From positions 91,332,805-91,396,804 of the forward strand of contig NC_088775.1 of the NCBI RefSeq assembly GCF_954871325.1: DNA of 64,000 nucleotides, read 5' to 3'. How positions within the stretch are numbered: the first letter of the stretch is position 1; each line of letters opens with the position of its first letter. This document shows positions 1 through 12,700 of this stretch, piece by piece. The stretch is from Gordionus sp. m RMFG-2023. Its lineage: Eukaryota > Nematomorpha > Gordioida > Chordodea > Parachordodidae. Position numbers and translations under genes: made by a program. The notes under the pieces were generated by a model. The model worked only from the letters and a program-made list of their open reading frames with translations, had not been told where the DNA came from and did not search any database.

Positions 1-1360
1 TGTAAAATTATCTCAGCTTTATATTATACGAGGCACCATAAAAAACTTTGCTTGGGATACTCTCAGAACGGTTATGGATACATGCCAAATCATATTTGAT
101 AGATTGATATATCTACGCCTATCGTTTGACTTTGTATTATTATTATAATAAATACTAATTAATGATTAAAAGTAATAAATATTTATTAGATTTGCACATA
201 AATATTTTATTAAAATAATTAATGTTTTAACCCTCTTTACCTGATGCTTAGCCATTTTATTCTGGGTATGGGGTAAACAAATGAACACATTACGTAATTA
301 TTCTTAACGACTAAATGAGCGATTGGGTTATAAATAAATTTATAATTTATTTTATTTATTTTTTATCTTAAAATTTTATATTATAAATGCTAAATACCAA
401 TCGTTTTTCCCCGTCTCCCATAAATATTAAATTAGAAAATTTGCATAGTTACTTAATAAAATTTGAAATAGGTAAATATGTGAGACACCAGAATAATGAA
501 AAGTGTTTATTTATTTTTATAAATTTAATACATTTATTTAAAAAATTTTAATTAAATTTTCATTTTGAAATTAAAAATAAATACTTACATTAGAAGAAAA
601 TGTCCATTGAATATGATTATTTATTATAATTATTATATTTTTTTTTTGATAATAATTTTACAAGTAATATACGGTAAGAAAAAAATATTTGTTAATCTTT
701 TACAAGTATAAAAACTATTGTAATTTCTTTTGAATAAATTATATAGGGTGTTCTTATTAACTATTAAAAAATTATATATACTTTTATAAAAAAAAATTAT
801 AGAACAATATTGGGATATACATAGTAATTAAATATTTGGCTTATATTATTCATGAAGCTAGAAAATTTCAAGCAGATAACTTCCAAATAATTTTCCTAAT
901 ATTTTTTACTAACAATAAAATATTTAGCAAATTAGGGATTAGATTTAGGTCATGTCTAGATTTACTTATTACTAAATAGGCATAAGAAGAAATTATTTTT
1001 AAAAAAGCAAAAAAAATTTAAAAGAAACTCAAAATATCTAATAAAAATATTTTATCCTTTAGTTAAAAGCAATTAAGGATCAAAATTAAGTAGACTCAAG
1101 ACACGGCCTTAGATCTTTTTCAATAAGATTTAATTTTCAACATATAATATAATAAGTTACATATATTTTTGAATTTTACTAGATATTCCAGATTTAGTAG
1201 ATCTGGGTAAGTATTATATTAATTATCATGTTTAATATTCATAAGGCCATTTCCAGACAAAATCTTTTTTTCTAAGTAACTTTTGAGGAATGTTTCCAGC
1301 AATTTTTCTTTTATTTCCAAACAAAAAATAATAATTTGGGGAAATTCTCTGATTACCTGT
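1..1360. other. AT-rich stretch without a recognised gene
   Basis: Very AT-rich sequence with short poly-A and poly-T runs and many stop codons in all frames. I see no long reading frame, splice-flanked exon, inverted repeat or tRNA signature. Confidence 0.6.
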
Positions 1361-1365
1361 TTAAG

Positions 1366-2740
1366 TTGAGCCCTATATGTCAAGCATTTACTTATTAAAT
1401 TTTATAAATATCAAAGAAAACCAAATGCTTTTTATTCAATCACGAAGTATATAGTTTTATAACCTTTAACTGAATATTTTATTATTTTTAAATAAATAGG
1501 GAAAGAGATAATCAATTTAAGTAATTTTTTATATTATTATCTTCAGGCTTTTTAGTGGCAATTTATAGCATTTTAAATTCTTTTATTAAATATTTTTTAT
1601 TTATGCGAATATTTAAATATTAGTATAACCTATAAAATTTTAGAAATTATAAAATAAAATATTTAAAAATAATTTTATCCTATTTCATATTCATATACAT
1701 ATTACATAAAATTATCATCTTGAAATGATCACAAAAGGAACTCATTTTTATAACTTAAAAGGTTGTAACTATAATTATATTAAACATTTATTTACTACAT
1801 ATTATAACCATAAAAAAAACAAAATACTGTTTTTATTTTATCAAAGACGATATAGTTTTATAATGTTTACTTAATACTTTTTTTATTTTTATATAAATAG
1901 AGAATAGGGCTGCTAAATTAAGTAATTTTATATTCGTAATGATCACAAAAGGAAATAATTTTTATAACCTAAAAGGTTCTAAGATCTCAGGGAAATGCTA
2001 TGATTATATTAAATTGAGCTCTTTATGTCAAACATTTATTTACTACATATTATAACCATTAAAAAAAACAAAATGCTGTTTTTATTTTATCAAGTAGATA
2101 TAGTTTTATAAATATATTAAAATTTTATTCGATTCTATATATAATTTATAAATAATGAGTGTGAATTTTAAAAATATCGATGGCTCTAAAAAGAGCTTAT
2201 AGTAAAAATGTACCTAAAAAACATGTATAATTATGTTTAAAAATTTCTAATTGTATTTTTTGTTTTAGGAAGATTGACTCGTGTTTTTCGTTTGTTATGT
2301 TAAAAATTTTACGTGCTAAAATTTTTAAATATGTTGATTGGGAGAAATTACCATTAGTTGAGATGACTATGGGTTGAAAAATAAAATAGTTTATTAATGT
2401 TTTCTTAATATTTTTTTATTTTTATATAAATATAGAGAAAAAGGTTCAAAGTAATTTTATATTCGGATTAATATGTGCATTTCGGGATTTTTACACGATA
2501 TTAAATAAGTGGCATAATTTATAACAATTCGAATTGGCACACCCAATTTTTATTAGAAATTTTTGTCATATTTATCAGAAAACTAGAATATTAATATAAA
2601 CTAATAAAATTTTAGAAATTATAAAATATTTTTTAAAAATTATAAAAAGTCAATATTAAATCGGTGACAATGATGTATAAAATAATCTTATCTTAACTCT
2701 AAAATATTATACATTGATACTTTAAAAAAATAATATATAC
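1366..2740 (+). repeat. Dispersed repeat family, several diverged partial copies
   Basis: Partial copies of one repeat occur at about 1366-1560, 1790-1990, 2016-2110 and 2378-2700. Shared landmarks are a start resembling GAGCCCTATATGTCAA, then ATATAGTTTTATAA, then ATATAAATAGGG/GAG, then GGATTAATATGTGCATTT. The last part matches 7770-8190 almost end to end. The sequence that follows it there continues here on the far side of the transposon at 6398, so the transposon split this unit. No coding capacity was recognised. Confidence 0.65.
2130..2400 (+). repeat. Single arm of the fold-back family found at 20498-21775
   Basis: This stretch matches the plus-strand left arm of the 20498-21775 element: the hairpin GGCTCTAAAAAGAGC, then AAATGTACCTAAAA, then a conserved open segment that can be read ...VMLKILRAKIFK..., ending in VEMTMG. 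It sits inside the repeat family above. Homology runs a little past the arm boundary, so the family is longer than the arm alone. Confidence 0.55.
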
Positions 2741-3310
2741 GGGCCATTCCACGTCAAATCGATCACGATTCGACCGACCCCTTTTAAAATTGTTAAAAAT
2801 TTCTGGAATTATTTAGAAGGGTAAATAAATGAGAAAGCCGTTTATTTTAGCTCTCTAGCACACATGGTTCTCGAGATATAGGGGCTCATAGGTACAAAAA
2901 AGAGCCACTTTGGAATCTGTAAAATTTTTAAAAAGCTTATATCTCAAGAACTATTTATAGTAAAAAGATATATAATATATCATATTGTAGGTAAAAATAA
3001 TCTCTAAAAGGCTATTAAAAAATAATAAAAATTGGCGCCAATTTGAATCTTTAACTTCCGGTTTATCTATAATGCTTTACCTGTATTTTTAAGCAAAAAA
3101 GGGAGTTTGTTTTCGAAATTTTTTTATTGCTTTTTATTTAGACACCTTTTATAAATATATATACGATGTCAAAACTTTGGCGACGCTATCGACTCCAAAA
3201 ATTTAAAAAAATAATAGATGGCGCTTTATGAAATTACGGATTTTTGTTAAAATTTTGCTGCAAACTTATCAATAAACGGATATTTTCACTTTTTATACTA
3301 AAAATATTTT
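2741..3310 (+). repeat. Left terminal inverted repeat of the Sola-like transposon
   Basis: Pairs with 5828-6397. Landmarks shared in inverse orientation are GGGCCATTCCACGTCAAATC, ACCGACCCCTTTTAAAATTG, TAGACACCTTTTATAAATAT, GGCGACGCTATCGACTC and ATAGATGGCGCT. The inner edge is approximate. The arms differ by scattered substitutions and small gaps. Confidence 0.8.
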
Positions 3311-3490
3311 AAATTTCTATTAAATATACTAAATAAATTGAGGGGCAGTGTGGGTAAATGCCCATTAGACACTTAATAATGTAATATATTTCCAATAATA
3401 AAATCTTTTGTATAATTTTTTTATTATTCATTCATATTAATAATATAGAAATATAGAAATAGAGATAGACAATCATATTCATTCCATAAT

Positions 3491-5517
3491 TTAAAATTTG
3501 TGAAATGTTATATTTAATATTTGCGATTCTGTTGAATTAGAATAAAATTTTGTTTCAATTTTATCCTGAGAAATTGGATAAAAAGCATGAAATTTTTGCG
3601 TCCCTGGTATAGTACGTGCTTTGTCGAATCTCTCTTTTAAAATTATTTGTTCTTTCTCATATTCATCTTCCATAATATAGGAGAACTCTATTCCTTAATA
3701 AAAAAATTATAATATATATATTAATAAATTATAAATCATATACCTTTTATATTTTCCTTACAATAGGCAAAAAACTCTTTAGGAGAAGTTATTTGTTCTG
3801 AAGTAGGTCTTTGTAAACTTGCTCTAGCCACTAAACGCTTGACGGTACCTCCGACCCCGTCACAAGCTGATTTGCCATGAGATGTAGCCCAGAAATGCCA
3901 CTCAGCTTTTATCTCGAAATCATATTCATGGTGGCAAAGATTGATTAAATTTTTCCGATTTTTATATTGAGCTGCTGCTCCATCTGAAAAATAGAAGAAT
4001 TTTTTTGGCAGGCATTGAAATTTCTTTGTTAAGTATTGAACTAAATATTTTTGGAATATATGAACCGCAATTGTATTATGAACGAGAGATTCAGATATTA
4101 TTACGAAACTTAAATGATTTAAATTATTAAGTGAATTGTAATAAATGACAAAAGGATGAATGGTAACTTGAGATTTATTCCAGTGAAACCCCTGTACTTC
4201 ATCTTGAACCACAAAGGCATAATTTTCAGCAAAATCTGCCTGCACGATATATTCTCCTTCCTTTAAATTAATTTTAAGAGAATTCATGAATATTGTTTGC
4301 TGCTTTGTTATGAATGAGTGTAATAGTAAAATATTTAGCTTTTCGAAAAGCGTTTCTAAAAAATTAAAGGTTGATGAAGTGATAGTTAAAAGATCTGTAC
4401 GATCTGTTGTTACCCATTGCTTGGAGGTAATATATTCGATATCAATTGAATATAATATTTCACTTATCATGGCCTTTAAATTAGAAGATCCAGGGCATTG
4501 AGCACAATCACCAAAAAAACATTTTGGTAATGCTGGATTACAAATTATTTTTGGTAATATATCCTTATATGTAATCTTAATTAAATCTTCATTTAAAGTA
4601 ATTTTGGGCAAACTCAACAGCATTAATTTTGTGTTTTGATGAATGGAGCAAACACATATTGAATGGGTACCACTACTGCCAACAAATACACAATTCTCGG
4701 GACGAAGATCACAAAATTTAGAGAATCCAATTTTAATATTTGAATGAATATCTTTAAATTTAAGATATAGCTCTCGTAAATTAATTAAAATTAATCTTTT
4801 TTGGACTTGAATCTTTTCACTGTTCTTTATTATGGTTACAAAATCCCTTTTCCCAGGCATCGATCTACTATATTGATCATTGTTATAAAAAGATTTGACA
4901 ATATCAACGGTGGCGGCATCTATTGTTTTGCCGGGTTTAGGATTAGGTGTTGAAAAAAACCCCTTTTCTTTTATTAAATTTTTAGATTTTATCGCCATAT
5001 GATATGAAATATTGAATTCTTCTATAATTCTTCTTACTGTCCAATTTGATGGTAATAATGTTAATAATCTATATTTGTTTGTTATCGAAAGCTGTGGGAA
5101 ATTGATTTTTAAGGTATCGAGAATTTCATCGAATTTTTCATCATTTGATGAAGATAATGGTATAATTTTAGTCGCTAAAACTTTTTTCACGCTAGATATT
5201 TTTTTCTTTGGATATTTCTTTTCACGTAAGCGTTTTATTTTAATGGGAGATTCCCCAATTGATTGTAGGGATATATTAATGTTTTCAATTGCCTCTTGAT
5301 TAACTATATGAGGAGGAGAATCAATATCATTGTCATTATAAGGAAGCTTTGCTAATTTTTGTCGGCATGAAGAGCATATTAGCATATTTAAATTGATTGG
5401 TAAATTTTTTTTGGTCATCCAAGGTTGAATCTTTCTTAGATTTTTGCGATAATATGCATGTTTTTGTAAATTAAATGGGTTACAACATCTTGATATTTTA
5501 ATATTTGGTATATCCAT
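3491..5517 (-). CDS. DDD transposase, two exons, intact
   Basis: Exon 1 runs 5517 to 3744 and exon 2 runs 3693 to 3491 on the minus strand. They are joined across a 50-bp intron (3743-3694) with a GTATATG donor and a TTATTAAG acceptor. The split codon gives Gly and the frame continues as NIKGIEFSYIMEDEYEKE, for a product of 658 aa. Visible parts: paired cysteines near residues 11-12, ICSSC near 48-51, a Lys-rich stretch at 95-112, a helix-turn-helix-like region near 145-200, a Cys/His cluster at 276-293, GDCAQCPG near 337-343, then ADFAENY (D428), FSDGAAAQYKN (D512) and CDGVGGTVKR (D553) as the likely catalytic Asp triad. The C-terminus holds ARTIPGTQ. Relatives are common as uncharacterised proteins in arthropods and Hydra, from memory. 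It presumably cuts and pastes the surrounding element via its inverted ends. Confidence 0.85.
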
Positions 5518-5827
5518 CTTTTATATAGAATAAAATTTTATTTAATTTGAACCTAGAATATGGCTTGTTTAAAATTAATCTGATCGGGAAAAAAATTATA
5601 TTAAACAGAAAGAGAGATTGTTTTAAACTTTTAATTTTTTAAAATATTATTATCGTAAAATATAATCGATAATATGTCTAATATAAATTCTTTTTTAATG
5701 CAGCTGTTATACATTATCGTGCCAAAAAGTCATTCGCTGTTATAGTAGTAAAGCAGAGATCTAAAATATGTAAAAAAATTTAAGGATGGTGGGGGGGGGG
5801 AGCAGAACTGGAAAATTTTATCGCATT

Positions 5828-6397
5828 TCTTATAAACTTATAAATATTTTCATTTTTAGAAATAATATTTTTTTAAACATTAGCGCCATCTATTTTTTTT
5901 TACGATTTTTGATAAAAATGTATATTTTAGAAGAGTCGATAGCGTCGCCAAGGTTTTGACATCATACATATATTTATAAAAGGTGTCTAAATAAAAAGCA
6001 ATAAAAAAATTTCGAAAACAAACTCCCTTTTTTGCTTAAAAATACAGGTAAAGCATTATAGGTAAACCGGAAGTTAAAGACTCAAATTGGCTTCAATTTT
6101 TATTTTATTTTGATAGTCCTTTAGAGATTTTATTTACCTACAATATGATATATTATATTATATTTTACTATAAATAGTTCTTGAGATATAAGCATTTTAA
6201 AAATTTTACAGATTCCAAATTGGCTCTTTTTTGTACCTATAAGCCCCTATATCTCAAGAACCAGGTGTGCTAGCGAGCTAAAATAAACGGCTTTCTCTTT
6301 TATTTCCCCTTCTAAATAATTCCAGAAATTTTTAACAATTTTAAAAGGGGTCGGTCGAAAATGGGCCTTTTTTGATCGATTTGACATGGAATGGCCC
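5828..6397 (-). repeat. Right terminal inverted repeat of the Sola-like transposon
   Basis: Inverse partner of 2741-3310, lying upstream of the minus-strand transposase and so holding its promoter region. A short poly-G run lies just inside it at about 5790. It ends ...GGAATGGCCC and is followed by the ATAC target duplication. Confidence 0.8.
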
Positions 6398-7040
6398 ATA
6401 CAAACAATAAATAACTAACCATCCGCAATCCATTTTTTGAGGAATTATATATAACCAGAAACCGCCCATCGATTCCACATACTTAAAAGCAGACCGCTGC
6501 CTTCTAATCATCATAATTTTCCAAAGTATTGTTAAATTCTAATTCCCTCAACTGTTGTGAAAATATTTTTCTTATATACAATTATAAATGTTTTATTTAA
6601 AACACCAACAAATAAAGATTCCATCTTTCCCGATTAACCAATATAATTACAGAACTACCTTCTTAGACCTATGCCCTTGCTTATAATTACTAGAAAATTT
6701 TACAATATAATGTATCAACCTTTGATTTTTCAATTACTATACTTAAAAACTTAAATGATTAACTCTTCCCTTAATTTCCTTTAGAGGCACAACTTACTTT
6801 GAAGGGCATATGCTATATCTATTATTGAAATTATTATAAGAATAATACAGCATCAGATGCATTTCTAACCGATTATCATTATTTGATTTAATATATCTAT
6901 ACCTTTATCTTCTATTTGTTTGGTGTTATACGATTAATTGCATTAGCAAAAAATGAGGAGGCGGAAGTGTATCCTTTTCTGCCATGTCCTCTTTATCTGA
7001 CTTTTTTCGAAAATATTTATCTACAGAATCCAGTTATATA
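6398..7040 (+). repeat. Right half of the repeat unit split by the transposon
   Basis: Matches 8240-8885 throughout: ACTAACCA, then TTGAGGAATT, TTTAAA-rich segments, then AATGTATCAA, TTGATTTTTCAAT, and the pair TGTCCTCTTTA / TTTTTCGAAAATATTTAT. With 2378-2740 it makes one full unit of about 1.1 kb once the transposon is taken out. No gene was recognised. Confidence 0.65.
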
Positions 7041-7666
7041 ATAGATAATAGTCTGATATAATTATTATTTTTGTAAAACTCTTAATGCAGCAAGTTCTTT
7101 CGATTCGTGTTTAATCTCAACTTTGATATTTATTGAAACTATCTTCAAGTAGATAGTAAAAAATCAGTTTGTTAGACAAATTTTAACTTGCAGATAATTT
7201 GACAATGCATTTTAGCAACAATTATTAGACCTTGCGTTAATCCACTAAATATAAAGTACCAGCAATTTAATATATTCATACATCAACGTTAGATAGACAT
7301 GTAAATCACAATATACTTTGAAACATTCAGCAATTAAAAATATGGGATGCCTTAAATATAATATAAATCTCTTTTACCTCTCAAAGGGCAAAAGATTTAT
7401 CAGTAAAAATTATATTTTGACATTAGATATAAACAGAAGAAACGTTTTTTTGAAGTACTAAATATGATACAAATACAATTCCATTCTCTTTAACTATTTC
7501 AGTTGTTTTCTTTATAAGTTGAAGTAAGCATATATTTTTTGAAGGGGGTATTTCATTAGAGAAAATCAATTGCAGAATTTACCTTTAGAACCTATTAAAT
7601 ATTTAGTGAAAAGGGAAAATATTTATATGATTTTTGATTCATAAATAAAAATCTTATATTTTTAAT

Positions 7667-7769
7667 CAGAGTTGTTAACGCTCCTTTTTAAAAGTAGCTA
7701 TCTCCCGCTCCTACCTTCTCAGAAGGAGCTAGCTCCCTCTCCCGTTACTACATTTTTAAAAGGGCCTTA
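7667..7769 (+). mobile_element. End fragment of the hAT family seen at 61650-62399
   Basis: CAGAGTTGTTAACGCTCC followed by TTTTTAAAAGTAG and repeated GAGCTAGCTCC motifs matches the left end of the hAT element at 61650. Here the sequence passes straight into the repeat unit beginning at 7770, and no matching right end is seen, so only one terminus remains. Confidence 0.55.
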
Positions 7770-8885
7770 TATGTCAAACATTTATAATAAATTTTATAAG
7801 TCAAAGAAAAACAAATGCTGTTTTTATATCATCAAGAACTATATAGTTTTATAACGTTTTCTTAATATTTTATTATTTATATATAAATAGGGGATAATCC
7901 TAAATATTTCAGTAATTTTTTATTTGGATTAATATGTGCATTTTGGGCTTTTTATTATTCAGATATTAAAATAAGTTACATAATTTATAATGTATCATAA
8001 TTGACATAGGCAATAATTAAAAAATTTTGTTATATTTATCCGAAAACTCAAATATATTAGTATAAACCAATAAAATTTTAGAAATTATAAAATAAATTAT
8101 TTAAAATTACTTTTAAAAAATTCTCACAAAAATTAAAAATGCTCTATTAAATTGTTGATAAATGATGTATAAAATATATTAATCCTTGCACACATCTTAA
8201 TTCTTTTTTCTAAATTAATACTTTAAAAAATTTAGTACTTTATCCTACTAACCACCCACACATAATTTATTGAGGAATTTAATAATACACAAAAACCACC
8301 AATCTATTTCGCACATTTTAATGCAGATTATCTTCTTATCATAATTGCTTCCCAAAGAATCATTTAGTTATAATTCCCTTGTTGCGAAAATATTTTCCTT
8401 CAATTTTAATGTCTTCTTTAAAGCACGAACAAATTAAAATGTCATACCCTCGTAATAGGATTAAAAAATTGTAATTTTGGACCTACCCTTTTGCTTAATC
8501 ACTAGAAAAACTATCTGAACCTATAATGTATCAATCCTTGATTTTTCAATATTAAATCTATCTTAGATTGATATTTTGATTGGCCTACGCTATGTTATCT
8601 TAATTAAAATTATGCAGTTCTTGCAGAATACACCATTTATAGTAGGAGAAAATGCTAGTCATGGCCACCTTGATAAACATATTGAAAGACTTTCATATCT
8701 TATCGATTATCATTAATTTGCCATAAAAATTTAACCAATATTTTGGCCCATACCATTATCTTCTATTTTTGGTGTTGATTTGCGATAACAAAACAAGATA
8801 GGGGTGGGGGAGATGCACGCATTTCTGTCATGTCCTCTTTAAAATACTTTTTCGAAAATATTTATTTAAAGAATACAGAGCCCCT
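7770..8885 (+). repeat. Second, uninterrupted copy of the 1.1-kb repeat unit
   Basis: Matches 2016-2740 plus 6398-7040 in the same order and orientation. Around 8221-8260 it reads continuously from TACTTTAAAAAA to CTACTAACCA, where the first copy has the 3657-bp transposon. It therefore approximates the empty insertion site. The copies are clearly diverged, so the duplication is older than the transposon insertion. Confidence 0.65.
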
Positions 8886-8919
8886 TGTTAATTTTAGTTC
8901 CCATCAACTAGATTTCGTA

Positions 8920-9790
8920 GTAAAATAACGAAATTAATCAAATGTGAGGCAGATTAAACAAGCTAAATAAAATCATGTTATGGGTAGATAAAATTAAAGG
9001 CATGAACTGGGCATACTAACCCCAAATAAATTTATTCATATAACGCGAATAAATCTAAATATGTGATGGCTTGATATTAAAATAACTCGAAAAATGATTT
9101 GTAAGAATAAAATATAAAAAAAATTTTAAACAAAGTGAGTGAATATAATTGAGAAAGAGAGGCGCGAATTTTTACTATGATATAAATGAATGTTTAAATT
9201 TGCGCGAATTAAATAAGCAAACGTTGTGCAATACTAAAACAATAGGAAATATGGAATAAAAAAAAAATAAAAATTAAATCGCACTTTAATTAATTGAGCG
9301 ATTAAAAAATTCCATTGGTTTTAATTTTATATATAGAATTAATAAATTAAGAAAACTAAACTAATTTTAAAAAATACGAAAATATAATATAAAATAGAAA
9401 AATATCTTACTTATTATCTTTATTTATCATTTTCGGTCGAGGGCGTAATGAATTAAAGGACATAGTAATATTATCCAGGAACTCTACTACAATGTTTTAA
9501 AAATTTCAATTGAAGTTTTTAAAATTTAATTCTAATTAGAACTTTTTATTTAAGATGACTTTGTAAAAGAAGAAGATATCGTAAATTCAAGTATATTATA
9601 ATATATTTTAATATTATATAATTATTCCTAATTTGTTAAATTGGTCAAAAAATGTGTAAATCGAGAAAACACGTTAAAAGCTTAAAAACCTATATGAATT
9701 TACATTCTATAACATGTCAGGTTAAGAAATACGCCTTAAAAAAAGATTTTTATTCATAAAATCAATGTTAAGGTTAATAGTTTACCTAGT
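8920..9790 (+). repeat. Dispersed repeat, copy 1 (second copy at 50930)
   Basis: Matches 50930-51665: AATCAAATGTGAGGCAGATT, AAATAAAATCATGTTA, ATATGTGATGGCTTGATA, GCGCGAATTAAATAAGC-like motifs, a GAGCGATTAAAAAATT stretch, and at the end ATAAAATCAATGTTAAGGTT. It contains short scattered GCGAA motifs. No reading frame of note. Non-autonomous element of unknown class. Confidence 0.6.
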
Positions 9791-12700
9791 AATAAAAATA
9801 TCGTAAATGATAACATAAGGTTTAAAAAAATATATATTTAAAGACTTTCAAAAAATTTATAATAAAGAAACAATTTTTTATTTCATATTAAAAATATTTT
9901 TTGGAACAAAAATTTAGAATTTTTTTTTTGCGACTGTAAATAACATAGTCTAGACAAATGAAATTAATTTTAATAAATATAAATTTAAGTATAATATAAG
10001 ATACCTGGGTAGATGGCTGTCATCTGTATGACTGGTCACTCACTCTAACTTATTATCTATGGGATTATTTTGTCTTAATCTTTAACAAATACTTGTGATT
10101 ATTTTATGTGCCTTACATATAATTATTTGTATAATTAAATTATCTAATAATAATTAAAAAAAAACCTTTAGCACCTTGTCAAACTAAAAGCGCATTCTAC
10201 ATTTTTATTTCTAGTACTGAATTTTAATAATTTCTTTCTTTAAGCTATATTCACAGAAGAAAAATAGAAAGAAAGAAAGAAATATAACTTTATGTTAATC
10301 ATTATGTAAAAAAATGAATTAAATAACAAGAAATAGGAAAATAATAAGTGGCGTTGGATAATGCAAATTTTATTACCTCCTTTTATATGAACACTAATAC
10401 TACATGCCTAGTATGCGCGAATAAGCGGCGAAGTACACAAAAATTAAATGAAATATTTTGTATACTTCGTATAGCTTTTTTATCCTAAATGTGAATGCAG
10501 TGTAATGATTTGGTAAAAATGTAATAGGTTCACTTGTTTTCTAATATATATTATAATGGAATCAAGTCTTTGCTCCGAGCTACTTTATATATATATATGT
10601 TAAACTATTCTAATTATAAAATATATATCAAAAATAACAATCAATGCATTTATCAAATTTTTGAAACGTACTAATTACATAATCTTAATTTACTTTATAA
10701 TAAATAAACCCATTTCAATATTTATAAATAATAATATAACTTATTATAAAGGCTTCATAAAAATTGGTAGATACTAATAATTCTTATTTTCTAATTCTAA
10801 AATATTATATTGTTGTCTTAATAAATTTTTTGAAGAGTATATATATTATTATATTTACTAAAACACTTTTGACCGGAGCTTAGAAATAAACTCTGAAATT
10901 TGATCGGAATTTGATGTTTTCTAAATTGAGCAGTTAATCCGAACTGGTTTAACTCTCTGTGATCCAAACCGAACTTACTCTAACTTAAATTTGACGACGA
11001 TAAGTTGGAAGACATTCTGATTGAATAAGAATTTTAATATTGATAAATAAAATATAATATAATTTGAATTTAGGACTAGTTTTAAATTAATTTTTCATCT
11101 TGCATTTACTTTTTTTATTGTCTTATTATTGTATATATATATAGATTTTAGGCGAATTTGTTATGATATTTCCGGTCATAAAATTTATATCTTTACGTGG
11201 CCTATGATACCGAGTCATAATTCTGATTTTGAATATGTTGGATGATTATTAATTTTATATTCATAATTTCTAAAATTGATATTCATGATCGATGAGTTTG
11301 TGGTAAGTATAGTTTTCTATGTCAATCATTTCCTGACGCGAGTTGCTTATGTTAATTATGGTTTCCCATTTCAATCATTTAGAATAATGGTAATTGTTAA
11401 CCCTACATGGGTTTATGGCAGAACTTTTCACTTTGAGAATATGATGCTGGGGGTCAAAAATTTAAATAAATATATACTTTAATCCTATTCTTCTGGTATT
11501 TCCATCTTGGTTATTAATAATCTAGGCTCATTTTTAAAAGAAATCAAAATTCACTTTAAAGGGACAAAATATGCAAAAAAATTAAAAATGTCAAATTTAA
11601 GTTTGGACGGAATGAGGGAATAATTTCGATTGTAAATTAGGCCCTCTTCGGGCTATATTAGTTATTTCAATTATAATGATAAACTTAGTAATTTTTCTTA
11701 ATTATTAAGAGTTGCTTTTTATATGTGGCTATTTTTTTTTCAATATGTTTATCAATTAGGATTTATATAGCCCTTTTCGTCTTTTTATTATTGATTAATT
11801 GATTTATCAAGTACAGTCTTATCGTATCCTTTTCACATTTCTTCATTTTTTTTATCCGATAATTTTTTTCTTCTCTTGCACTCCGCTATGAAACTTGAAA
11901 TCTTAAATAGCCACTATTTTCTTAATTACGACTATTTGACATATTATTTTCAATAATATTAAAGAAGGTCTAACTAATTTGCTTTATGAAAGATAGATAA
12001 TATGTTGTTGTTTTTTAATTAATCCTCTCAATGGCAAATATTAAAAAATAAACCTTTAATAACTAATGCTACACTTAGTTGCTCTAAATCCAAATATATC
12101 TGAGATTAATTGTAAAGAAATTTTTTAGCTGTATAAAATTTTTTATCAAGTGATTATTTTGCGATCCTCCCTTATTATATAATAGGCAATTTTTTTTTAA
12201 ATATAATCATAAGATAGCATATTCTTAAATATATTATATGATTAAATATATTTAGGGTCGGAATATTATAAATGGGGTAAATTTATTTATAAAATAAATT
12301 AATCTCGAATTTACTTGAATATTTATAATTATTGACAAAATAGCAATTACTATGAAAATAGGTATAATATAATACATTTGATTAAATTAGTAAGAGGATT
12401 AGGTTAAGAATTTTCTATTACAATTATAAATGCCTTAATTTATCATGTATATCTCTTATGATATTTGAGATATAAATCAGATTTTTTAGGTGGTATAAAA
12501 ATAAATGTAAGTTTTAACAAGTAATTATAATTTTTAATGCAGATAAATTATATATATATTATTTTAAAAATATCTACTTAACAAAAGCTATCATGATGAT
12601 GGATTTATTTATGGCCACCGTTATAGCAACTCTAAATTTTATTTAAACCAATTAAATACATACCTCTAAACAAAAGATCCAATCTTTAACATTCCCCCAT

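Larger units (their letters stand above)
2741..6397 (-). mobile_element. Complete-looking Sola-like DNA transposon
   Basis: The element starts GGGCCATTCCACGTCAAATC and ends with the inverted counterpart (one mismatch in the first 20), followed by about 550 bp of imperfect inverted match. It is flanked by ATAC on both sides (2737-2740 and 6398-6401), a 4-bp target-site duplication. It contains a single spliced minus-strand gene for a DDD-type transposase with no in-frame stop. A 4-bp duplication plus a DDD triad fit the Sola superfamily as I know it, but the superfamily name is an inference. A related flank at about 8221-8260 lacks the insertion. It looks relatively young and possibly active. 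Confidence 0.85.

Noticed and set aside
4286-5299. Plus-strand frames at 4286-4501 and 5012-5299
   Set aside because: Lie opposite the intact transposase gene and have no recognisable domain.
11276-11482. 68-codon plus-strand frame
   Set aside because: No domain, no splice sites and no supporting context; length is within chance for this much sequence.
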